Shown here in pieces: positions 43,158 to 51,158 of a stretch of DNA of 64,000 bases. Made by a program: the position numbers and the translations under genes. Below the pieces are notes generated by a model. The model saw nothing but the letters and a program-made list of their open reading frames with translations. It was not told the DNA's origin and did no database searches. Each line of letters opens with the position of its first letter. The stretch's first letter is position 1. This DNA comes from JAXMCK01 sp046349395 (GTDB taxonomy: Bacteria > Pseudomonadota > Alphaproteobacteria > Geminicoccales > Geminicoccaceae): NCBI GenBank assembly GCA_046349395.1, contig JAXMCK010000004.1, positions 558,001 to 622,000 of the forward strand. The letters are read 5' to 3'.

Positions 43158-43970
43158 CTAGGTGCTTCGGGCCGATGTTGCGAGCTTCAGGCCGCGGGCC
43201 GCGGTGGCGAGTGCAAAGATCGCGACGGCGCTGGCCACGATGGCGGGGCCGGTCGGCACGTCCGCCTGCAGCGAGAGCATGATGCCGGCGATCACGGCCA
43301 GCGCCCCGAGGCAGGATGCGAGCCGCGACATGGCTTCGGGCGAGGCGACCAAGCCGCGGGCGGCGGCGGCCGGGATCACGAGGAGCGAGACGACGAGCAG
43401 GATGCCGACGACCTTCATGCCGACCGCGATCAGGGCGGCGACCAGAAGGACTACGATCAGGCGGAGGCGATCGACGGGCAGGCCCTCGACCCGCGCGAGG
43501 TCGGGGTCGACGGTCGCGGAGAGGAGCGGACGCCATAGGAAAGTGACGGTGCCGAGGACCAGGGCGGCGGTCGCACCGACGAGGAGCAGGTCGACGCGGT
43601 CGACGGCGAGGACGTCGCCCAGCAGCAGGCTCATGAGGTCGACCCGGACGCGATCCATGAAGCTGAGCACGAGGAGGCCCGCCGCCAGAGCGCCGTGGGC
43701 CAGGATGCTGAGCAGCGTGTCCAGCGGCAGGATCTGCTGACGCTCCAGCCGCGTCAGGGCGAAGGCGAGCAGGAGGCAGAAGACGATGACGCCCAGCGCC
43801 AGGTTGAGGCCCAGCAGCAGGGCAAGGACGATGCCGAGCAGCGAGGCGTTGGCCAGCGCCTCGCCGAAGAGCGCCATGCGCCGCCAGACGACGAAGCAGC
43901 CCAGCGGGCCGGCGGCGAGCGCTACGCCGAGGCCGGCCAAGAGGGCGCGCAGGACGAAGCCGTCGAGCAT
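43158..43970 (-). CDS. znuB: Zinc ABC transporter permease
   Basis: 270 residues with about eight membrane helices. ABC-3 family: GCFVVWRRMALFGEALANASLLGIV near the N-terminus and VVGILLVVSLLVIPAAAARGL towards the end. The start ATG shares one base with the znuC stop (TGATG). Confidence 0.94.
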   Translation of the reverse strand: MLDGFVLRALLAGLGVALAAGPLGCFVVWRRMALFGEALANASLLGIVLALLLGLNLALGVIVFCLLLAFALTRLERQQILPLDTLLSILAHGALAAGLLVLSFMDRVRVDLMSLLLGDVLAVDRVDLLLVGATAALVLGTVTFLWRPLLSATVDPDLARVEGLPVDRLRLIVVLLVAALIAVGMKVVGILLVVSLLVIPAAAARGLVASPEAMSRLASCLGALAVIAGIMLSLQADVPTGPAIVASAVAIFALATAARGLKLATSARST

Positions 43971-44761
43971 CAGTGATCGTCCGAGTGGACGTGCATCACG
44001 GCACCGCCCGGACCGTGCACATGGTCGTGCTCGTGGCGGTAGAGCGCGACCGCCTCCCCGAAGCGGTGGCCGAAGAGGCGCACGAACTCGGGCGAACGCG
44101 TGACCTCGATGGGGCGGCCGGCGCAGCAGACATGGCGCTCCAGGCAGATCACCCGGTCGGTGCGCGCCATCACGAGATGGAGGTCGTGGCTGACGAGGAG
44201 GATGCCGGCGCCCGTCTCGTCGCGGACCCGGCCGATCAGCGCGTAGAGCTCGGCCTGGCCGTTGAGGTCGACCCCGCTCATCGGCTCGTCGAGGACGAGG
44301 AGGTCCGGCCGCCGGAGCAGGGCGCGGGCGAGGACGACCCGCTGCCGCTCGCCGCCGGAGAGCGCACCCATCTGGCGGTCCAGCACGCTGCCGGCACCGA
44401 CCCGGCCGAGGATCGCCATCAGCTCCGCTTCGGCCGCCGTCTCGCCGAGCGTGAGGAAGCGCCTGACGTCGATCGGCAGCGTGGGCTCGATGTGCAGCCG
44501 CTGCGGTGCGTAGCCGATGCGGAGGCCGGCGGCGCGATTCACCGTGCCGGTGTCGGGCTTCAGCAGACCCAGCAGGACTCGGACCAGCGAGGATTTCCCG
44601 GCCCCATTGGGCCCAATCAGGGTGACGATCTCGCCCGCACCCACGCCGAGGTCGACATGGTCGAGGAGCAGTCGACCCTCGCGGCTCACGACCACGCCCC
44701 GCGCCTCGATGAGCGGTGGGGCCACCTTCGGGAAGTTGAGCACGCTCACTTGCGCCGTCAT
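43970..44761 (-). CDS. znuC: Zinc ABC transporter ATP-binding protein
   Basis: 263 residues. Walker A LIGPNGAGKSSLVRVLLGLL, signature LSGGERQRVVLARALL, Walker B LLVLDEPMSGVD, and H-loop VSHDLHLVMARTD. The His-rich tail (HEHDHVHGPGGAVMHVHSDDH) is typical of zinc transport ATPases. The chosen ATG (44761) abuts the putative Zur operator, leaving no room for a ribosome site in the usual place; an upstream ATG at 44782 lies on the other side of the operator. Translation may start on a leaderless or very short-leader mRNA. Confidence 0.93.
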   Translation of the reverse strand: MTAQVSVLNFPKVAPPLIEARGVVVSREGRLLLDHVDLGVGAGEIVTLIGPNGAGKSSLVRVLLGLLKPDTGTVNRAAGLRIGYAPQRLHIEPTLPIDVRRFLTLGETAAEAELMAILGRVGAGSVLDRQMGALSGGERQRVVLARALLRRPDLLVLDEPMSGVDLNGQAELYALIGRVRDETGAGILLVSHDLHLVMARTDRVICLERHVCCAGRPIEVTRSPEFVRLFGHRFGEAVALYRHEHDHVHGPGGAVMHVHSDDH

Positions 44762-44776
44762 CGTTATAGTATAACG
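44762..44776. promoter_or_regulatory. Probable Zur operator
   Basis: CGTTATA-G-TATAACG is a perfect 15-bp inverted repeat between the divergent znuC and znuA genes, similar to the GTTATA-x-TATAAC cores of alphaproteobacterial Zur boxes. It touches the znuC ATG and lies 43 bases upstream of the znuA ATG, so one dimer could control both promoters. Confidence 0.8.
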
Positions 44777-44818
44777 TTGCATGTCAGCCGCGACCACCCC
44801 CGATCGAGGATCCGCCGC

Positions 44819-45748
44819 ATGGCCTTGCTGCGTCGACTGGCACTTTCCATCGTCCTGACCCTGGCAGGCGTGGCCTCGGCACGCAGCGAACCGCCGAAGG
44901 TGGTCGCCTCCATCGTGCCGGTGCACTCGCTTGCCGCGGCGGTGATGGAGGGCGTCGGCGCGCCCGATCTGCTCCTCAAGGGCGGAGCCTCACCGCACGG
45001 CTACGCGCTCCGACCCTCGGATGCGACGGCGCTGGAAGGGGCGGACCTCATCTTCTGGATCGGCCCGGAGATGGAGGGTTTCCTGGAGAAGCCGCTGGAC
45101 ACGCTGGGCTCCGGTGTCGCCGCCGTCCGGCTGATCGACACGCCCGGCCTGACACTGCTGCCGTCGCGCGAAGGCGGTGTGTGGGAGCCCGAAGACCATG
45201 ACGAGTCGGAGCACGAGCACGGGGAAACCGACGGGCACATCTGGCTCGATCCGGCGAACGCCTCGATCCTCGCAGGCCGCATGGCCGAGGCGCTGGCCGC
45301 CGTCGACCCGGGCAACGCGGCCCGCTACCGGGACAATGCGACCGCCTTGCAGGCGCGCCTGAACGACCTGAAGTCGGAACTGACGACAGCACTCGAACCG
45401 GTGCGCACGCGGCCCTTCATCGTGTTCCACGATGCCTACCACTATTTCGAGCACGCCTTCGGGCTGGCGGCCGCGGGCTCGATCACGGTGTCGCCGGACC
45501 GGCCGCCCAGCGCCAAGCGGCTGGTCGAGCTTCGTCAGGCCATCGTGGACCGGGGTGCCGTCTGCGTGTTCGGCGAGCCCAGGACGCGGACGGATCTCGT
45601 CGCCACCGTCGCCGAGGAGAGCGGTGCCGGCACGGCCGAGCTCGATGCCGAGGGTACGGCGGACCTTGCACCCGGGCCGGACGCCTATGTCGAGATGATG
45701 CGCCGGCTCGGACACGCCGTCGCGGGATGCCTCGCGCGCGCCAGCTGA
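44819..45748 (+). CDS. znuA: Zinc ABC transporter substrate-binding protein
   Basis: 309 residues with signal peptide (RLALSIVLTLAGVASARS). The cluster A-I periplasmic fold is shown by VASIVPVHSLAAAVMEGVG, GGASPHGYALRPSDATAL, the acidic/His loop PEDHDESEHEHGETDGH, HIWLDPANA, HDAYHYFEHAFGL and FGEPRTRTDLV. The His-rich loop is diagnostic of zinc-specific members. The ATG has GAGGA 8 bases upstream. Confidence 0.95.
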   Translation: MALLRRLALSIVLTLAGVASARSEPPKVVASIVPVHSLAAAVMEGVGAPDLLLKGGASPHGYALRPSDATALEGADLIFWIGPEMEGFLEKPLDTLGSGVAAVRLIDTPGLTLLPSREGGVWEPEDHDESEHEHGETDGHIWLDPANASILAGRMAEALAAVDPGNAARYRDNATALQARLNDLKSELTTALEPVRTRPFIVFHDAYHYFEHAFGLAAAGSITVSPDRPPSAKRLVELRQAIVDRGAVCVFGEPRTRTDLVATVAEESGAGTAELDAEGTADLAPGPDAYVEMMRRLGHAVAGCLARAS

Positions 45749-45756
45749 AAAAAGAA

Positions 45757-45776
45757 CGGGCCCCCGAGGGGGCCCG
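45757..45776 (-). terminator. Strong hairpin after znuA with the U-tract on the minus strand
   Basis: CGGGCCCCC and GGGGCCCG pair over 8 bp. The A-run at 45748-45753 lies before the stem on the plus strand, so a canonical hairpin plus U-tract (TTCTTTTTT) exists only for transcription from the minus strand towards znuA. On the plus strand only AATT follows. Confidence 0.65.
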
Positions 45777-45837
45777 AATTGGCATCGAGGAACTAGGGAG
45801 GCACGGGCAGAACCTAACCTCGACCTGCCCGGGAAGA

Positions 45838-45853
45838 TGTGAGATCCGTCACA
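45838..45853. promoter_or_regulatory. Consensus CRP/FNR-type binding site
   Basis: TGTGA-N6-TCACA is present exactly (spacer GATCCG), flanked by AGA and CTT. It lies about 112 bases upstream of the Crp/Fnr regulator gene, so autoregulation is the simplest reading. Confidence 0.72.
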
Positions 45854-45965
45854 CTTGGGTTGCAAGATGTCGGTCGCGCCCGAAAGCGTCGACAATTCGC
45901 TGTTGCCGTTCCTATCCGGGTGATGTGGACTGTCGGTAACCAGCGAAGCGCCGATAGACAGCCCA

Positions 45966-46667
45966 ATGCACGCCAGTCAGGAGCGACCGCAGACCCTGTC
46001 GACGATCGACCTGTTCCAGGGTGTCGATTCGCAGACCCTGCAGGCGCTGGAGACGCATGTCCGCATCAGCCACTACAAGACGGGTCAGCCCGTCGTGCTG
46101 GAGGACGACGACTCCCACGACGTCTACATGATCCTGGCCGGCCGCCTGCGGGTGACCATCTACTCCGACGCCGGCAAAGAGATCCTCTTCCGCGATCTCG
46201 GTGCCGGGCAGAGCTTCGGCGAGGTCGCGGCCATCGACGGCGGCAAGCGCTCGGCCAACGTCATCGCCCTCACCGACGCGAAGGTGGGCGTCCTGCCGGC
46301 GAACGCCTTCAACGACATCCTGCTGCGCTACCCCGCGGTCGCCCAGGCGGTGCTGAAGAAGCTCGTAGCACTCGTGCGCGCCCTGTCGCAGCGGGTCGAG
46401 GAGACGACGCTCTCGGTCGACATGCGCATCTGTATGGACCTCATCCGCCAGGCCCGCGCGTCGATGATCAACGACCGCGCGGCGCGGCTGGTGCCAGCAC
46501 CGAAGCACGCGGCGATCGCCAGTCGTGTCGGCACGCATCGGGAAGCGGTGTCGCGCCTGATGAGCCGCCTCCAGAAACAAGGGATCACCCGCAAGGGTAC
46601 GGGCGATCTGATGGTGCTCGATGTGAACGCGCTGGAACTGTTCGCGCGGCAGATCACATCGGATTGA
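45966..46667 (+). CDS. Crp/Fnr family transcriptional regulator
   Basis: 233 residues. N-terminal cyclic-nucleotide-binding beta-roll with VYMILAGRLRVTIYSDAGKE and LGAGQSFGEVAAIDGGKRSA, dimer helix, and C-terminal winged helix with VGTHREAVSRLMSRLQKQG. FNR-type cysteines are absent. The phosphate-binding cassette FGEVAAIDGGKRSA keeps FGE and RSA, so cyclic nucleotide binding is plausible. A perfect TGTGA-N6-TCACA site lies upstream. The PQQ-type dehydrogenase gene follows 67 bases later on the same strand. Confidence 0.92.
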   Translation: MHASQERPQTLSTIDLFQGVDSQTLQALETHVRISHYKTGQPVVLEDDDSHDVYMILAGRLRVTIYSDAGKEILFRDLGAGQSFGEVAAIDGGKRSANVIALTDAKVGVLPANAFNDILLRYPAVAQAVLKKLVALVRALSQRVEETTLSVDMRICMDLIRQARASMINDRAARLVPAPKHAAIASRVGTHREAVSRLMSRLQKQGITRKGTGDLMVLDVNALELFARQITSD

Positions 46668-46734
46668 AGGCGCCTGGGCGCGGGGCGCCCGGCGTCCATC
46701 TGACCTCCGAGGTTCGCATCCGGAGGTCGGCATC

Positions 46735-47868
46735 ATGTTCAAGTCGCGCACCAGCCTGCTCGTAGCGGCGGCTCTGACCTGCCTCGGCATGCAGGCGGCT
46801 CTTGCGGAGACCCGCTTCGAGAGTGCGGGTCAGGAGCTTCGTGCGGTCGAGGTGCTGGGCGGCCTGGAGCATCCCTGGTCCCTCGCTTTCCTACCGGACG
46901 GCCGGATGCTCGTGACCGAGCGGGACGGTCGCCTGCTTCTCGTGAGCGAGGGGCAAGCCCAGCCGGTGAAGGGCGTGCCCGAGGTGCTGGCCTCTGGCCA
47001 GGGCGGCCTCCTGGAGGTGGCGGTCCATCCCGACTTCGCGTCGAACGGGCTCGTCTTCCTGACCTTCAGTGCGCCCAGCAGCGGGGGTGCTACGACGCAT
47101 CTGCTGCGAGCGAAGCTGGCCGGCGACTCGCTCACCGAGCAGCGGGTGATCTTCACCGCGGAGCCCGGCAGCGGGACGACCCGTCACTTCGGCTCGCGGA
47201 TCGTCTTCGACGGGAACGGGCATCTCTATCTCAGCGTCGGCGACCGCGGCGAGATGGGTCGCGCCCAGGACCGCGGTGACCTTGCCGGCAAGATCGTGCG
47301 CATCGACATCGACGGGCGTGCGCCCGCAGACAATCCCTTCGCCGCCAACCGCGAAGGTCTGGCCGAGATCTATGCCTACGGGGTCCGCAACCCGCAGGGT
47401 CTGGCCCTCAATCCCTGGACGGGCGAGCTTTGGGAGCACGAACACGGACCACGCGGTGGCGACGAGATCAACATCATCAGGCCGGGCAGGAACTATGGCT
47501 GGCCTGTGGTGACCCACGGCATCAACTACAACATGCTGCCGATCGGCGAGGGCAAGACGAAGCCCGGGATCGAGGATCCGATCCACACCTGGGTCCCCTC
47601 CATCGCGCCCTCGGGCATGGCCTTCTACACGGCCGTGGAGATACCGGGCTGGCAGGGCGATCTCCTGGTCGGGGCGCTGGCGGCCCAACAACTCGTCCGG
47701 CTCGATCTGGACGGCGACCGGATCGTCGGCGAGGAGCGTCTGCTCGATGGCGAGTTGGGACGTATCCGCGACGTCCGCGTCGGTCCCGACGGCCTCGTCT
47801 ACCTGCTGACCGACGAGGCGAACGGCGCCCTCTTTCGCATAGAGCCCATGCGCCCCGGACCCGCCTGA
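46735..47868 (+). CDS. PQQ-dependent aldose sugar dehydrogenase-like protein (soluble, periplasmic)
   Basis: 377 residues with signal peptide (SLLVAAALTCLGMQAALA). The six-bladed GDH-B/YliI fold is seen in LEHPWSLAFLPDGRMLVTER, GQGGLLEVAVHPDFASNG, RHFGSRIVFDGNGHLYLSVGDRGEM split by its catalytic-His region, and YGVRNPQGLALNPWTGELWEHEHGPRGGDE. It oxidises aldoses to lactones using PQQ and calcium. PQQ synthesis genes are not in the window. GGAGG lies upstream of the ATG. Confidence 0.92.
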   Translation: MFKSRTSLLVAAALTCLGMQAALAETRFESAGQELRAVEVLGGLEHPWSLAFLPDGRMLVTERDGRLLLVSEGQAQPVKGVPEVLASGQGGLLEVAVHPDFASNGLVFLTFSAPSSGGATTHLLRAKLAGDSLTEQRVIFTAEPGSGTTRHFGSRIVFDGNGHLYLSVGDRGEMGRAQDRGDLAGKIVRIDIDGRAPADNPFAANREGLAEIYAYGVRNPQGLALNPWTGELWEHEHGPRGGDEINIIRPGRNYGWPVVTHGINYNMLPIGEGKTKPGIEDPIHTWVPSIAPSGMAFYTAVEIPGWQGDLLVGALAAQQLVRLDLDGDRIVGEERLLDGELGRIRDVRVGPDGLVYLLTDEANGALFRIEPMRPGPA

Positions 47869-47928
47869 GCCTCGACGCGGCCACCGCTCGGGCGCATCAT
47901 CGGCGGAAGCGCTCGAAGGGAGGCCGAC

Positions 47929-48912
47929 ATGAACATCGTCCAGCTGAAGCTGGCGGACGGAACCCGTGCGGTGGGGATCGTCGACGGCAACCGCTTGGCT
48001 CTACTCGACGGTGTGGCGTCCACGCTGGACCTCGCACGGCAGGCCCTGGCCGCGGGGACAACGCTGGCGAGCGCTGCCGAGAAGGCGCGCGGCACCCGAA
48101 CCGAGGACTATCAGCGGGTGATCGACGAGCGGCGGCTGCTTTCGCCGGTCGATCATCCCGATCCGGCGCATCTCCTGGTGACGGGTACCGGCCTCACCCA
48201 TCTGGGCAGTGCCGCCACGCGCGACGCGATGCATGCGGTGAAGGAGAGCGACCTCACCGACTCGATGAAGATGTTCAAGATGGGCCTTGAAGGCGGACGG
48301 CCCGCCGCGGGCGGCATCGGCGTGCAGCCCGAATGGTTCTTCAAGGGCGACGGCTCCACGGTCGTCGCACCCGAGGCCGACATCACGATGCCGGGCTTCT
48401 CCCTCGACGGCGGGGAGGAGCCGGAGATCGCGGGCATCTACTTCATCGCCGATGACGGCACGCCCTGCCGGCTCGGCTTCGCGCTCGGCAACGAGTTCTC
48501 CGATCACGTCACCGAGCGCATCAACTACCTGTTCCTGGCGCATTCGAAGCTGCGGCTGTCGGCCTTCGGCCCGGAGCTTCGCCTCGGCGATCTGCCAGGG
48601 TCGGTCGAAGGGACGAGTGCCATTCGGCGGGGCGGCGAGGTCGTCTGGTCGAAGCCGTTCAAGTCCGGCGAGGCCAACATGTCCCACACGCTGGGCAATC
48701 TGGAGCACCATCACTTCAAGTACGCCGCGTTCCGCCGGCCGGGCGACGTGCATGTCCACTACTTCGGCACGGCCACGCTGAGCTTCGCCGACGGGATCAA
48801 GCCGCAACCGGGCGACAGGTTCGAGATCGGCAGCCCCGATTTCGGCCGCCCCTTGCGGAACACGCTTCAGCAGACGCCCGACGAGGGACTGGTGAAGGTG
48901 CGGCCGCTCTGA
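47929..48912 (+). CDS. AraD1/GguC family protein (fumarylacetoacetate hydrolase fold)
   Basis: 327 residues. The AraD1 family of sugar-acid dehydratases/lyases is recognised from HLLVTGTGLTHLGSAATRD, the metal-binding region PGFSLDGGEEPEIAGIYFI and FALGNEFSDHVTERINYLF, and the late HVHYFGTATLSFADG. Members are associated with L-arabinonate or related acid catabolism. It shares one base with otnK (TGATG), so they are translationally coupled. Confidence 0.88.
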   Translation: MNIVQLKLADGTRAVGIVDGNRLALLDGVASTLDLARQALAAGTTLASAAEKARGTRTEDYQRVIDERRLLSPVDHPDPAHLLVTGTGLTHLGSAATRDAMHAVKESDLTDSMKMFKMGLEGGRPAAGGIGVQPEWFFKGDGSTVVAPEADITMPGFSLDGGEEPEIAGIYFIADDGTPCRLGFALGNEFSDHVTERINYLFLAHSKLRLSAFGPELRLGDLPGSVEGTSAIRRGGEVVWSKPFKSGEANMSHTLGNLEHHHFKYAAFRRPGDVHVHYFGTATLSFADGIKPQPGDRFEIGSPDFGRPLRNTLQQTPDEGLVKVRPL

Positions 48913-50174
48913 TGCCCATTCTGCTCGGCTGCATCGCCGACGATTTCACCGGGGCGACCGATCTCTGCAACACGCTCGTGAAGGGCGGGATGCGGACGGT
49001 ACAGCTCATCGACGTCCCGGCGGCGGACCTGCCGGTCCCGGACGTCGATGCGGTCACGGTGGCGCTGAAGTCGCGGACCATTCCCGCGGCGGACGCGGTG
49101 GCGCAATCGCTGGCGGCACTCGACTGGCTGCGCCGCGCCGGTGCGCGCCAGATCCTGTTCAAGTACTGTTCCACCTTTGACAGCACCGACGCCGGCAATA
49201 TCGGACCGGTGGCCGACGCGCTGCTGGACGCTCTGGGGGGCGACTTCACCCTCGCCTGCCCGGCCTTTCCCGAGGCAGGGCGTACCATCTACCAGGGCCA
49301 TCTCTTCGTCGGCGACCGGCTCCTGTCCGAAACCCATATGCGCCATCATCCCCTGACGCCGATGATGGACTCCGATCTCGTCCGTGTCCTCGGCCGGCAG
49401 ACGCCGCACGGGGTCGGCCTGCTGCCCTACCCCGTCGTCCGGCAGGGGGCGGAGGCGATCCGCGCCAGGATCGCGGAGCTGCGAGGTGCCGGCCGCCGCT
49501 TTGCGGTGCCGGACGTCATCGACGACGGCGATCTCGTCGAGCTCGGTGCCGCCGCCGCAGATCTGGCGCTGGTGACCGGTGGCTCGGGTATCGCCCTGGG
49601 GCTGCCCCCGAACTTCCGCCGTGCAGGTCTGCTCGACGCGGTGCAGGCCGACGGGCTGCCGGCGGTGCAAGGCCAGGAGCTGGTGCTGGCGGGTTCCTGT
49701 TCGGTCGCGACCTTGGGCCAGATCGAGGCGATGGCGTCGACGCGGCCGGCGCTGAAGCTCGACGGCTGGGATGGGCCGGAGAGCCGTCGCGTCGAGTCGG
49801 CGGTCGAGTGGGCCCGCGAGCGCCTGCCGTCCGGACCGGTGCTGATCTATGCGAGCGCACCGCCCGACGAGGTTCGCGCCCTGCAGGACCGGCTGGGCCG
49901 CGAGAAGGCGGGGGCAGTGATCGAGGAGACGATGGCCGGCATCGCCACGGCCCTCGTCGATACCGGCGTCCGTCGCCTCGTCGTGGCCGGCGGCGAGACG
50001 TCGGGTGCGGTGGTGAAGGCGCTGGGCATCCAGGCGCTGCGCATTGGGCCCCAGATCGATCCGGGCGTGCCGGCCTGCGTCTCGATCGGCGACCGCCCAC
50101 TCGCCATCGCCCTGAAGTCCGGCAATTTCGGCGGGACCGACTTCTTCCTCAAGGCCTTGCGGACGATGCCCTGA
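48912..50174 (+). CDS. otnK: 3-oxo-tetronate (four-carbon acid sugar) kinase
   Basis: 420 residues, DUF1537 family. LLGCIADDFTGATDLCNTLV at the N-terminus, KYCSTFDSTDAGNIGPVADA, and the C-terminal nucleotide domain with VVAGGETSGAVVKALG and SGNFGGTDFFLKAL. OtnK phosphorylates 3-oxo-tetronates from threonate/erythronate catabolism. It converges with otnI, 3 bases apart. Confidence 0.92.
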   Translation: MPILLGCIADDFTGATDLCNTLVKGGMRTVQLIDVPAADLPVPDVDAVTVALKSRTIPAADAVAQSLAALDWLRRAGARQILFKYCSTFDSTDAGNIGPVADALLDALGGDFTLACPAFPEAGRTIYQGHLFVGDRLLSETHMRHHPLTPMMDSDLVRVLGRQTPHGVGLLPYPVVRQGAEAIRARIAELRGAGRRFAVPDVIDDGDLVELGAAAADLALVTGGSGIALGLPPNFRRAGLLDAVQADGLPAVQGQELVLAGSCSVATLGQIEAMASTRPALKLDGWDGPESRRVESAVEWARERLPSGPVLIYASAPPDEVRALQDRLGREKAGAVIEETMAGIATALVDTGVRRLVVAGGETSGAVVKALGIQALRIGPQIDPGVPACVSIGDRPLAIALKSGNFGGTDFFLKALRTMP

Positions 50175-50177
50175 CGC

Positions 50178-50951
50178 TCAGCGCCAGGGCTTCAGCCAGG
50201 CGAGGCCATCCTCCGTGCGCCCGCGCGGCCGGTACTCGCAGCCGATCCAGCCCGAGTATCCGAGGCTGTCGAGCAGCTCGAACAGGTAGGGGTAGTTGAT
50301 CTCGCCGATGTCAGGCTCCTGCCGGCCCGGGACACCGGCGACCTGCACATGGCCGATGAACGGGAACAGCTCGCGGATGTGGGTGGCGAGATCCCCTTCC
50401 ATGATCTGGCAGTGATAGAGGTCGAACTGCAGCTTCAGGCGCAGGGAGCCGACCCGCTCGATGATGCGGACCACCTCGGACTGCCGGTTGTAGAGATAGC
50501 CCGGCACGTCCCGCGTGTTCAGCGCCTCGAGCACGATCGTCAGGTTCTCGGCCTCCGCACGCGTTGCGGCGTGGCGCAGATTGCCGACCCAGGTCTCGGT
50601 GCAAGCTGCCTTGTCGTGCGGGGCGACGAGCCCGGCCATGGCGTGCAGGCGTGGGCAGTTCAGGGCCTTGGCATAGCCGATGGCGGTCTCGAGTGCGGCC
50701 CTGAAGTCGGCCTCGCGCCCGGGAAGGCACCCCAGGCCGCGCTCGCCCTTGTCCCAGTCGCCGGGGGGAAGATTGAACAGCACCTGCTCCAGACCCGCCG
50801 CCTGGAGCCGCTGCGCCAGCCGGTCCGCCGGAACGGCATAGGGGAACAGGAACTCGACCGCCCCGAATCCGGCGGCCGCCGCCGCCGCGAAGCGGTCTTC
50901 GAACGCGTGCTCCTGGAACATCATCGAGAGGTTGGCGGCGAAACGCGGCAT
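50178..50951 (-). CDS. otnI: 2-oxo-tetronate isomerase / hydroxypyruvate isomerase family
   Basis: 257 residues, xylose-isomerase-like TIM barrel. RFAANLSMMFQEHAFEDRFA is the typical N-terminus; metal-ligand segments LVLYNL-like FNLPPGDWDKGERG, VLEALNTRDVPGYL, LQFDLYHCQIMEGD, and the late GHVQVAGVPGRQEPDIGEI and IGCEYRPRG. It pairs functionally with OtnK in acid-sugar catabolism. Encoded on the opposite strand, so its promoter lies in the 207-base region shared with the FadL-type gene. Confidence 0.9.
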   Translation of the reverse strand: MPRFAANLSMMFQEHAFEDRFAAAAAAGFGAVEFLFPYAVPADRLAQRLQAAGLEQVLFNLPPGDWDKGERGLGCLPGREADFRAALETAIGYAKALNCPRLHAMAGLVAPHDKAACTETWVGNLRHAATRAEAENLTIVLEALNTRDVPGYLYNRQSEVVRIIERVGSLRLKLQFDLYHCQIMEGDLATHIRELFPFIGHVQVAGVPGRQEPDIGEINYPYLFELLDSLGYSGWIGCEYRPRGRTEDGLAWLKPWR

Positions 50952-51158
50952 GGGTCTGCCCGGGTCAGTCGGAGGCTGGTGGCAGTCTGACGGCTCGCCG
51001 GTGCCCTGTCACGCCCGGCCCGGGCATGGACAACGTGACATTCCTGCCTCGATCCTACGGGAGAAAGGCACACTCGGGTGTTCTACCCTGGCGCGGTAAG
51101 TTCCTCCTCGATAGCTGTAAAGCACACAATAGTAGGACTTCGCACGACGGGAGGGGCG

